A stretch of DNA of 64,000 nt, from the NCBI GenBank assembly GCA_030447305.1, contig JAUJPC010000006.1, positions 62,001 through 126,000 on the forward strand. The letters are read 5' to 3'. Source of the stretch: Actinomycetota bacterium. GTDB taxonomy: Bacteria; Actinomycetota; CADDZG01; JAHWKV01. Positions 16,799 to 25,365 of the stretch are shown here, one piece after another (position 1 is the stretch's first letter; each line of letters starts with the position of its first letter). Under the pieces are notes generated by a model. The model had not been told where the DNA came from. It saw only the letters and a list, made by a program, of their open reading frames with translations, and did no database searches. A program made the translations under genes and the position numbers.

Positions 16799-17984
16799 TC
16801 ACCGCGATGTCTTCTCAAGTCCTCCGTAAACAATCTCCGCTACGCGGTCCGCTGCGTCCCGTTGCTGACCGGGCATCTCATGCCCGTAGGTGTCCAGGGT
16901 GAAGCTCACGCTTGCATGACCGAGTCGCTTTGATACGACAAGAATGTTCACACCGGCTTGAAGCGCCAGGCTCGCGCTTGTGTGCCGGCAGTCATGAAAT
17001 CGAATCACCGGGACTCCGGACTCCTTGATGAGTCGCTTGAACGCCCGGCCGAATGCCTCGGGGTGAACCAACTCCCCGTTCTCGCGGCTGAATACTAGGC
17101 CGGAGTCCTGATAAGCCGGGCCCCAAGCGAGACGTTCTTCGGCTTGCCTGCTCTTATGGACCTTGAATCTGGACTGTCTTGGAGTCCAGGTCCAGCGTCC
17201 GCCCACCGGCGAAGCTCTTGGGAGAGCCAAACTGAGGTCGGTAAGCCACGCTGATCAGCGTCTGGTTAACCGTCAGCCTGCCAGCCTCCAGATCGACATC
17301 CTTCCAGCGAAGACCCAAGATCTCGCCTTTGCGCATACCGGTGCAGAGTGCCAGAGCCCACGCTGCCCATAGCCGGTCGTGTTCGGCATGGGTAAGGAAC
17401 CGTTGAGCCTCCGGCGCAGTCCAGTGCTTCATCTCGTCCTGAACCAGCTTCGGGGGCCTAACGAGCAGAGCCATGTTTCTTTGAACCAGCCCATCGGTTA
17501 CTGCATCGCGCAGCGCAAGCTGCAGGACCGCATGGATGTAGCGGATGGTCCTGCTAGACAGGCCCCCGGGTTCGCCGTCTTGGCGTCCGCCCTCCTGGGC
17601 CAAGTCCGAGTAGAGCCGGCGTAAATGGCTGGCCTTGAGGTCCTGTAGGGCAATAGCTCCAAGCCGCGGAATGATCTGGCGCTTAACGAGGCTTGAGTAG
17701 CTTAGGTGGGTGGATGGTCTCACTTGGGAGGTCATGCTGGGAATCCAGTCCGCAAGGAACTCTCCGACGGTCAGTGAGCTCGGCTGTACGTACTCGCCTC
17801 GATCTATCTCTAGAAGGGTCGAGCGCACCCATCGCCATCCCTCTCGCTCGCTTTTGAACGCGTTGGTCCTGGTAACTTGCTTTCGCCGTCCGGTCGCTGG
17901 GTCGACGCCGATGTCAACCACAGCACTCCATGCGTCGTACGGCGCACCATCGCGTCGTTTCCGCTGGAATACTCGTCCTTTCAT
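16799..17984 (-). pseudogene. int: Tyrosine recombinase (phage/ICE integrase), frameshifted
   Basis: The frame from 17984 carries an AP2-like N-terminal domain (GRRKQVTRTNAFKSEREGW), the SAM-like arm domain (VGEFLADWIPSM) and the first catalytic Arg (CTGMRKGEILGLRWKDVD). After a one-base loss near 17170 the second frame continues KSRQAEERLAWGPAYQDSG, with HDCRHTSASLAL (H-x-x-R) and the nucleophile Tyr in TLDTYGHEM, ending at 16799. All catalytic residues survive. It would act on the nearby tRNA-Asn type attachment sites. With the frameshift the island should not excise by itself. Confidence 0.85.
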
Positions 17985-18144
17985 CTAGCCGACCTTCCGT
18001 GCCGTTCTTGCCTGCCGTACCGCTTGAGCCTCATAACAACGACGATACGGATCGGGGTGACACGGACCGGAACCGCGGAGAGACCAGCGATCTCATCGGT
18101 CCGCTGCCGTGGATGCACCGGGGCCGGAGCCCTCCAGGAGTTCC

Positions 18145-18300
18145 TCAAGGGCTCTGCGCGCGCAGGCGCCGGCCGAACCTTAATGCCGGGATTTCGCCCC
18201 GACGGACCGCCTCGTAGGCGGCCGAGCGGCCAATTCGCAGAAGGCGGGCGGTTTCCTCGACGGTGTAGACGCTGACCGCAACCGTTTCTTCAACGTCCAC
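18145..18300 (-). pseudogene. xis: Excisionase (HTH, Xis/MerR-like), frameshifted tail
   Basis: A short helix-turn-helix protein typical of actinobacterial integrative elements: VYTVEETARLLRIGRSAAYE then AVRRGEIPALRFGRR. A GTG at 18300 (VDVEETVAVSVYTVEE) is the likely start. After FGRR the frame reads LRAQSP-stop; a one-base shift would continue into RALEELLEGSG, the usual C-terminal helix, so the tail is broken near 18160. It sits about 160 bp upstream of the integrase in the same orientation, the standard xis-int order. Confidence 0.75.
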
Positions 18301-18455
18301 GGACCTACTGCCCGAGCTCGGTGGCGAAGGCCTCGGACTACTCATGGCGGAGGTGCTCCAAGGAGAGTCGTTTGTCCCCGCCCAGCGCGAGCCAGATCGG
18401 CTCCAGCGGCCTGTCAAGATGCCAGTCGAGGATGGAAGTCGCCACGGTTAAGCGA

Positions 18456-19010
18456 CTAGCTCGAAGAGCTGGCCTCGCGAACCGCTCTCGCCTTGTGCTT
18501 GGAAAACAGAACAGCAGCAGCTCTGGCAGATGATTTGAGATATTTTACCTGCCTCATGTGGTCGAGCCGAGGGCTGTTAACCAGAGCGAGGTGCCGGCTC
18601 TTGCGAAGGTGCAGCTTGTTGGCGTCGATGCCCCGGGCATGGGAGACGATGTCGGCGCCGAGCTTGTCCAGCACGTAGTGCCAGGGCCAGGACCCGGGCC
18701 TTTTTGGGGGCCGGAAGCGGTTAACCAATCCCAGCAGGTAAAGCTCATGGAGTCTGACCCGAGCTCGGGCATGGGTGGAGAAGTGAAGCTGATAGACCTG
18801 AGTGGTGGTGAGGAACCGGTGATCGAAGATGTCGAGACAGATGTCCAGGTCTCTTTGAGTAAGGTTGGAGAGCACGGATACAGAATCGAATCTGTACCGG
18901 TTAGGCAATACAGATTGAGAGTGGAGGTCTTGACTGCGCGCCGCATCAGGCCTCTCAGGCACGGAGCTGGCCACTTTGGCCCCGCGGTCGCGGACGCGCG
19001 CCATAGGCAC
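18456..19010 (-). pseudogene. Replication-relaxation family protein, N-terminal part
   Basis: LTQRDLDICLDIFDHRFLTTTQ, HARARVRLHELYLLGLVNRF and PWHYVLDKLGADIVSHARGI are the winged-helix N-terminal half of replication-relaxation proteins of actinobacterial plasmids and integrative elements. After SPRLDHM the usual domain is replaced by a short Ala/Lys/Ser tail (stop 18456), so about half the protein is missing. It completes the int-xis-rep block of a decayed integrative element. Confidence 0.65.
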
Positions 19011-19949
19011 CTCCAGATCGCGCCAGGTTGCGCGAGACAGTGATCAGACCGGCTCAGGCGTCGCTCCGGCGTCGCACTGTTCTTGGATGGGCCGAGCGCC
19101 AGGTTTTTCGGCAACTAGGACAGGGCGATGCAGCTTTGTGGTGGACCTGATCAGGGCACGATTTCAGGACAAGTGCCCGAGGCGGGGCTGTGACGTCGCT
19201 ACCAATGTCCCTAGTGCACGGGACCGGCGTGGTCAGCGATCCCTTCATTGACTCCTTCACCATGGCAGCAGTCTGAAGTAGGCGCGTCGCCGGAACGTCG
19301 CTATGGCGTCGCTGTGCCAACGTCCCGCCGTATGCGATGTCCCAAGAGGTGGGACAAATCGTTCCGGAGACATCTCTGACGTTCCGGGGACAACCATGAC
19401 GGCTGTTCCGGATTATGCCTGAAACCGCCAAGCGTTGGGCTTCAGCCTGTCTCCAAATCGAATTGATTCAAGAGGCGGGTGTGCCTGAAGGTGATGGAAC
19501 ATGGCAGAACTCAAATTGCGGCTAATCTTCGGCCAGAGAGGACCGGCCAGTCGATGTCCAAGGTATGCCGGGCGCCATGGCTCTCGAGACATATTTTCTT
19601 GTGTATTACCGGTACCTTACTGAGGGCGGGGACGGGCTGCTACCTAGAACCAGGGCACCCTACAGGTCGCCGGGACAGATCGACGTCGACCTGGAGATTC
19701 AGATCTGCAAGACGCGAAAGACTACCGTCCCTGGGGAGCCCGCCTGATCCGCGCCGAGCTGATTAGGGCCGGGCTTTTCGGCATCCTGTTCGGGAAGGCG
19801 GTCCTGAGATTGCTACGCTGTGGCAGGTTGCCTTGCATCAGCCAGATCTTGCGGAGCTGGCGCTTAGGCTGGGAATTCCAAAAAATACCCAAGGCTAGAC
19901 ATGTCAATGTCATGGAGACGATGGGGGGTATCGGCTGCTCATTAAGACC
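19011..19949. other. Non-coding stretch with recurring CGTTCCGG motifs
   Basis: No supportable gene in about 940 bp. Within 19288-19415 the octamer CGTTCCGG or its complement occurs about four times (near 19289, 19350, 19380 and, with one mismatch, 19402), giving an irregular array of inverted and direct copies. A plus frame at 19565-19747 (VYYRYLTEGGDGLLPRT) is open but without recognisable features. The array could be a regulator or replication-protein binding region for the element. Confidence 0.35.
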
Positions 19950-22364
19950 TTGTACGTAAGGTTCTTCCGATCATTCAATGTCGACTACATCAGGAAAAAT
20001 GATTCCAGGGCCCGTCCGAGAGCATGGGAAGAGATCGATAACACTTGGCAACCTTTCGTTGAAGTGCCGATAGAGAGGGCAATAACAACGATCGTCGGAG
20101 CCAACGAATCAGGGAAATCGCAATTGCTCGGGGCGATGGAGCGCGCCCTCACAGGAGAAAACATAAGTAGGCCAGATATGTGCCGGTACTCCGAGTTCTT
20201 TCGGGTCAGAGAAGGACTTGTTCGATTGCCGGATTTCGGTCTGAAGCTGGGGGAGCTTACAGAGGGAGATAGAACTGCACTATCCAAGGCGTTCGGTACT
20301 TCAGTGGAAGGACGTGACGTCTTCCTGTTCCGGTTGAACGGGGGGGCTCCAACTCTTTATCTGTCACAAGAAGGAGATCCTTTCAGGATTCGAGGCGACG
20401 CCAGACTAGAAAACGTCCTACCCACGATCATCAAGATTGACGCACGAGTAGCTCTGCCGGCGAGCATTCCAATACACGCTCTCTCCGGAGAACGATCATT
20501 CCTCAAGACCCGTAGGCGAAGGCGCACCGCAATCGATCTCTTGGACAGCGATTCATCTTGGTCCAAGCCGGAAACAGGTTCGAACCTCATGTCGACTCTT
20601 CGGGATGCACTTCAATCCGCGGAACCCGACAGGAAAGAAAAGACGGTTCACCAAGGCGAGCTAGCCTTAGCAAAGAAGCTCCTTTTTGCGGTAGCGGGCA
20701 TTGATAAGAGCGTTATGAAAGAGCTATCAGATGCGCTGAAGGACGAACAGGACGGTCATGTCAGAGGCATCGTCGATCAGATCAACCGCGAACTAGGCGT
20801 ACGACTGAACTTTCCGACCAAATGGGCGCAGGACCGGGAATTCAACTTAACGGTCGCACCGAATGAGTATGACTTGCTCTTCACTATCTCGGATCGGACT
20901 AGGACTCATTACACTTTTGCGGAACGAAGCTTTGGGTTGCGTTACTTCCTTAGCTATTACGTCCAGTTCTTGTCGCACTCCCCTGCCGAAGGCGGTCGAT
21001 CTGAAATCCTATTAATGGACGAGCCCGACGCCTACTTGTCGAGTCAGGGACAGCAAGATCTCCTCAGACTGTTCGATGACTTCGCTGCCACTCCCAATAC
21101 GAGCCGTCAGGTAGTTTTCGTGACTCATTCACCTTTTCTGATTGATCGCAACCATGGAGAACGAATTCGTGTATTGGAGAAAGGCTCTCGAGATGAGGGC
21201 ACTCGCGTAGTCAAGGATGCGTCTCGTAATCACTACGAACCGCTGCGGTCTGCGTTCGGTACGTATGTCGGTGAGTCCGCCTTCATCGGAAACGCAAACC
21301 TTTTCGTGGAAGGGCTATCCGACCAAATTCTTCTGGTTGCCGCATCCTCATACCTTAGGTCTATAGGTTCCGCCGCAACCGAAACACTTGATCTGAATCA
21401 GGTCACGATTGCCCCAGCGAGCGGCGCACAAAATCTTGCGTATTTGGTGTACCTTGCCCGCGGGCGCGACGTGGAACAGCCAGCACTCGTAGTACTACAC
21501 GACGACGACGAAGCGGGACGCTCTGCTGCCGCGGAGATCAGGCGAGGGCCACGTGGAAAGCCGATTCTCTCGGACAAATTCATTATTTCAGTGACGCAAG
21601 CGTTCAAGGCTACGGGTGATCAAGGAATTGAACCGGAGATCGTCGTTAGGGAGCCGGAAGATCTTATCCCTCTCCCGCTTGCCGCCGCGGCCGTAACTGC
21701 CTACGCCAATTTGTTCCTGGCTCAGGACGGCGCAGTGCTTAACGTGACCTCAGGTGACATATCTAGTCATCTAGGTGATGAAGGTCGGCTCTTTGCTGCC
21801 ATAACGAGCGCACTGCAAACGAAGGTGGGAACCGCAACTGCTGGTATATCGAAGGTCGGTTTTGCTCGAGAGATTGCTAGCCTCCTGGAAAAGGTTCGCA
21901 GGGGGGAAGCGATCGACGGATGTTCCCCCGCCGACTTCGATCAGTTTGCTCGAAACTTTCGATCACTCTTTGTCACAGTTTCCGATGCCCTCCTTCAAGC
22001 AATCGGGGAGAGGAAGCGAATCAGCGTTGGGACTTTGGTGGAACGAGCGAAGAATTCATTCTTGCGGGACCACGTCGGGGCCGCTAAGAGGGAAGACGGG
22101 CGTAACCTGATCCTTCAACTAGAGCAAGTTCTGGACGACAGTCTTGAAGCAGATATTGTTCGCCAGGAACTCGGAAGGCTGCGAAGAGACTTCAACCTCG
22201 AGGTGGATCTAGCAGCGCCCATTTCGGAGTTCGCCGAATTCAGACAGCAACTAAACCGAATCCGCTACGCGGGGGTGTTGGCCACACAAGAGCTAGACCC
22301 TACAAAGCTTGGTGAAGTCGAACCTGAAGATGGGACTGCGGGTGGAAGGCCGACGGGCCTCTGA
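19950..22364 (+). CDS. OLD-family nuclease (ABC ATPase + TOPRIM)
   Basis: An 804-aa single-chain OLD endonuclease. The ATPase half has Walker A VGANESGKSQ (residues 49-58), Walker B ILLMDEPDAYL (about 351-361) and the H-loop VFVTHSPFLI (about 390). The TOPRIM half has NLFVEGLSDQI (catalytic Glu, about 449) and VVLHDDDEAG (Asp pair, about 515). A helical C-terminal region of about 150 residues follows. OLD proteins are DNA nucleases of anti-phage systems (P2 Old, GajA of Gabija). No UvrD-like GajB is adjacent, so this would be a stand-alone type. The start is TTG at 19950, giving MYVRFFRSFN, which fits the family. It is intact, unlike the surrounding mobility genes. Confidence 0.85.
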   Translation: MYVRFFRSFNVDYIRKNDSRARPRAWEEIDNTWQPFVEVPIERAITTIVGANESGKSQLLGAMERALTGENISRPDMCRYSEFFRVREGLVRLPDFGLKLGELTEGDRTALSKAFGTSVEGRDVFLFRLNGGAPTLYLSQEGDPFRIRGDARLENVLPTIIKIDARVALPASIPIHALSGERSFLKTRRRRRTAIDLLDSDSSWSKPETGSNLMSTLRDALQSAEPDRKEKTVHQGELALAKKLLFAVAGIDKSVMKELSDALKDEQDGHVRGIVDQINRELGVRLNFPTKWAQDREFNLTVAPNEYDLLFTISDRTRTHYTFAERSFGLRYFLSYYVQFLSHSPAEGGRSEILLMDEPDAYLSSQGQQDLLRLFDDFAATPNTSRQVVFVTHSPFLIDRNHGERIRVLEKGSRDEGTRVVKDASRNHYEPLRSAFGTYVGESAFIGNANLFVEGLSDQILLVAASSYLRSIGSAATETLDLNQVTIAPASGAQNLAYLVYLARGRDVEQPALVVLHDDDEAGRSAAAEIRRGPRGKPILSDKFIISVTQAFKATGDQGIEPEIVVREPEDLIPLPLAAAAVTAYANLFLAQDGAVLNVTSGDISSHLGDEGRLFAAITSALQTKVGTATAGISKVGFAREIASLLEKVRRGEAIDGCSPADFDQFARNFRSLFVTVSDALLQAIGERKRISVGTLVERAKNSFLRDHVGAAKREDGRNLILQLEQVLDDSLEADIVRQELGRLRRDFNLEVDLAAPISEFAEFRQQLNRIRYAGVLATQELDPTKLGEVEPEDGTAGGRPTGL

Positions 22365-22509
22365 GCCAATTCTGTGCCGACTTTGAGCCGGCGGGAGTCC
22401 GTAGACAATGGCCGCCGGTCGTCCCGATTCGCGTGTCGAGATGATTCCTGGGCCGACTAAGGCATAAATTCCTGGACTGACTGGGATGCTCGCCCCACGG
22501 ACGTATCAC

Positions 22510-23493
22510 TCAGTCACTCAAAGGGGTACCGCTCGGAAGAGACTCTTTGCGTCTATTTCTCCCGCGGGCGTCTCTCCAATGGACCTCAATTGCGTAAGGC
22601 GGATCCTTCGCCAAGGGCCGCATGAACGGGAAACCAATCTCTTCTCGACGTTTGAGAGGGCTCTCCGACGCGTATCGGTTTGAATCTTTGGGAGCGGACA
22701 ATGACTCTGCGGCAAGAATCTCACCAGAGTCAGAAAAGCGGAAGCAGTCTTCAATGACGACTTCGAGATCGGTGGCCGTCGCCGGACCTAAGTTCTTGAT
22801 GACCAAAGAAGTAAGCAGCTGGTCCGTTTGGAGGCGGAGCGCTAGCTCCGCCGCATCTCGTTGCATTACCCAAGGTTCTGTTCCAGCGAGAAAGTCGAGG
22901 AACCTGTCTCCGTATTCGGTTAGATCATAGGCAGCCGCGTAGTCCCATGTGCCTACGGCGCGGTCTATGACGAGTCCCTCCCTGACTAGAGCGCCAAGCA
23001 GAGGGTGGGTGAGGTCTCGGTTGTCTTGAAGGGCTTCCGATACGTCTTCTGTGGTGACGCACCCTTCGAGCCGAGTGCCGGCGCGTGACCCAATGCCAGG
23101 GGCCGGGGCACCGATACGGTTCAGAAGCCGTATATGCAGCGGTTCGAGAGCTTCTACTGTTCTTAGAAAAAACGGCAGCATATCGACAACAACATCATCC
23201 ATAGCCCTAAGCCCACGGGCGACGACGCTAGCAAGAAGATAGCGCTTATCCTCGGATGCACTACGAGCTGCCGCTTCCCACGCCTCCCAGATAAGCTCGG
23301 CGACTTCAGGGCGCTGGTCTATTAGCGACCCGACCTCCCCCTCGTTAAGTCCGCTGAGCTTTTCAACCAGAGAAGGCCATGACTCTATGCGTTCAGCCCG
23401 GTTGGCCATAACCTTTTCAACGAATGGCTTGGTCCAAGAGCTCAAAAGGGCGATCCACGCAGGAACATCCCCCCACTGCACCGGCAAGTTCAT
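22510..23493 (-). CDS. Hypothetical protein with helical repeat and beta-rich C-terminal domain
   Basis: A 327-aa protein, no family recognised. Residues 35-130 are strongly helical (RYLLASVVARGLRAMDDVVV), a winged-helix-like segment follows (LGALVREGLVIDRAVGTWDY, LTEYGDRFLDFL), and the last 90 residues look like a beta sandwich (SLVIKNLGPATATDLEVVIE). There is no signal peptide or strong membrane segment. It converges with the OLD nuclease, 145 bp between stops, and is followed 60 bp downstream by the UPF0489 gene in the same orientation, so the latter two may form an operon. Confidence 0.6.
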   Translation of the reverse strand: MNLPVQWGDVPAWIALLSSWTKPFVEKVMANRAERIESWPSLVEKLSGLNEGEVGSLIDQRPEVAELIWEAWEAAARSASEDKRYLLASVVARGLRAMDDVVVDMLPFFLRTVEALEPLHIRLLNRIGAPAPGIGSRAGTRLEGCVTTEDVSEALQDNRDLTHPLLGALVREGLVIDRAVGTWDYAAAYDLTEYGDRFLDFLAGTEPWVMQRDAAELALRLQTDQLLTSLVIKNLGPATATDLEVVIEDCFRFSDSGEILAAESLSAPKDSNRYASESPLKRREEIGFPFMRPLAKDPPYAIEVHWRDARGRNRRKESLPSGTPLSD

Positions 23494-23553
23494 GTCAACC
23501 TCGGACTAAGAATGGTCGTGGTCTGAAGGCTAGGCGAGGCGTCGAGCGTTAGC

Positions 23554-24378
23554 TCATTGAATCCCTAGACCTCCATGAAAAATCAGCTCATCTAAATAGA
23601 GAAGAATTTCTGCAACCTCGACCTCGCCGCCTGAGAAGTCTGGCTCTCGAGCAATCGTTACCAGAGGAGCTGACTGGACGGCCTTCGAAAGGATGCCTTG
23701 AACAGAGAATGTCCGACCGAAGCGAGAATACGGCGTTTCAAACTCCTCTTTGAACCATCGCCTTGGCCAAGCGGTAGTTGGGCTATCGGACTCCGAGGTG
23801 GTGAAGGCATCGATGTCAATGGAGATAACGAAAGGGCGTGAGTCTAGGCCAAACTCCCCCGAGGTGGAATCCCAACCGATTTCTTCCCAAAGCCTTCTAT
23901 TACCTGCCGGCACCTCATCCATCAGTTGTCCTTGGTTACCCAATAACCCACTCAGCCTCCCGAAGCTCCATGAGGGAATTCCCGTGAGTGATTCGCACGG
24001 CCAATCGTGACGTTCATCGGGATTAAGATAGAAGGTAAGAACTCCTCTCACGAGCCGAGCATACGCGACCGCCGTCACCCAGTCGCCGTCGATTGGATCT
24101 AGGTCCCACTCCACGAAGTCCCAAACGGCTCTCGGGTCCGGATCAGCGCCCAATGAGACCCACTTATCTTGAGCCCCCTTCGTCATTGGTTTGCAGTCGT
24201 GATGCTTATCTATCCGAATTAGTAGCGGTGGTTCCGAAATCCACTCCTGGTTGAGCGCCACCCACAGAGCCGTGAAAGTTGCCCTGTCGTCATCGAAGAT
24301 CAAGATCCGTCGGCTTTCCAATCGCTTTTCGCGCCAATGAAGACGGTGAGACGAGTACCAGTCGGGGATTCGAGTCAT
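23554..24378 (-). CDS. UPF0489-like (arginase-fold) protein
   Basis: Motifs of the UPF0489/peptide-arginase superfamily are visible: FDDDRATFTALW near the N-terminus, LLIRIDKHHDC (metal-binding D-x-H-x-D-like strand) and FVISIDIDAFT (second metal-binding strand, D-x-D). Related peptide arginases convert arginine to ornithine in modified peptides; other family members are uncharacterised. The ATG at 24378 (MTRIPDWYS) is preferred over an upstream start that adds a Cys-rich leader. It clusters with the OLD nuclease and the gene between them, a context suggestive of defence but not proof. Confidence 0.55.
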   Translation of the reverse strand: MTRIPDWYSSHRLHWREKRLESRRILIFDDDRATFTALWVALNQEWISEPPLLIRIDKHHDCKPMTKGAQDKWVSLGADPDPRAVWDFVEWDLDPIDGDWVTAVAYARLVRGVLTFYLNPDERHDWPCESLTGIPSWSFGRLSGLLGNQGQLMDEVPAGNRRLWEEIGWDSTSGEFGLDSRPFVISIDIDAFTTSESDSPTTAWPRRWFKEEFETPYSRFGRTFSVQGILSKAVQSAPLVTIAREPDFSGGEVEVAEILLYLDELIFHGGLGIQ

Positions 24379-24670
24379 TACAAGCAAGGTACAGCAGCGG
24401 AATCTGAGGGTCACCCCAAAAGCGCAACGTACGTTCTGTTATTCGTGTCCTTCCCATTACTGAGAAGGTAAAAGGAGATCTCAACCATGCCCATGAAGCA
24501 AATGATCCATGGCCCCGATCCAGATCGGTCGGAATGCCGTCCAGAGGAGTATGGTCCCGTCTATCTTCGGGCGCCACACCTTAATGAAGGACGACCTCAC
24601 GGCGCAGCAGGCGGTCCAAGCGGCTAACGTTCGAGGGAGCGCTCAGCTTGGGGTCTAAATGCTTCCAAGC

Positions 24671-24830
24671 GCGTGTTCACGGATCTGCTCACGAAATATT
24701 CCGTACCCAGCCGGACCAAGGGGTATGAAGGGGAGTTTTGGCCCCACATATGTGCCTGGAACGGACCTCTTGGGACGCTCCTGGACGGCCGGTCCCGGAC
24801 TGTTAATCAACAGTCCTTAGGCGCCGGAGT
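24671..24830. repeat. Attachment-site-like repeat, tRNA-Asn type, site 3
   Basis: TGTTCACGGATCTGCTCACG (24673-24692), then CCGTACCCAGCCGGACCAAG, and at 24782-24812 GACGGCCGGTCC followed by CGGACTGTTAATCAACAG. The same order of elements, with the same spacing of about 100 bp, is found at 12731-12880 (TTTGCTCACGGATTTGCTCACG ... CCGTATTGAGCCGGACGAAG ... GACGGCCGTCTTCGGACTGTTA). This is the opposite junction of the integrated island. No T arm follows the core here. Confidence 0.6.
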
Positions 24831-24881
24831 CTCGGCCGTGGCAACCCCGCCAGTACGTCCCAGGTCGCTGAACCGCGAAAA

Positions 24882-25133
24882 ACGGCACTAAATAACGGGC
24901 ACCGACTGAACGGTGTACAACTTGCTCTGGCGCCGGAGAAGGGTGACGAGGTAGCGGAGCGGATCAAAGTGCTCGTCAAAGGATCGAGGATCTTGGACGC
25001 CGCCAGTATCAGCAGGATCGAGCGCTTGAGGCCGACGATGATCTGGAACCAGCAACAACTTAAGGGGTTAGAGCCCGTGCAGGGTTTGTCGGACATTTGT
25101 CGGACCGAACGCGCTCGGACAGGTCCTGAGTAG
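24882..25133 (+). pseudogene. Start-less ORF remnant with helical composition
   Basis: An open plus frame of about 80 codons without a start codon reads LNGVQLALAPEKGDEVAERI then KVLVKGSRILDAASISRIER. It resembles the helical segment preceding DNA-binding helix-turn-helix motifs in small phage or element proteins, but the helix-turn-helix itself is missing. It is followed by several TCGGAC repeats. Likely a scrap left at the junction. Confidence 0.25.
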
Positions 25134-25365
25134 CCGGACGAACCGGACTTTTTAAGCGGTCTCGACGGCACATTCACGCTAAAAATCCGGACGAAAGTTG
25201 TGCCGGCGGACGAATTTGAACTTCTGAAACGATGCGCAGAGGTCTCATAACCCGAAGGTTAAGCCGGCGACAGCGTGGAAGAGGTTCGTATTCTGTAAAG
25301 CTGGGCCCACCAATTTCTACGCACATTACGTCCCGATTAATGCACCCCACACAGTGGGGCCGTCG

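Noticed and set aside
19950-24378. A Gabija (GajA-GajB) system
   Set aside because: The OLD protein fits GajA in general layout, but neither neighbour has the UvrD-like helicase motifs required for GajB.
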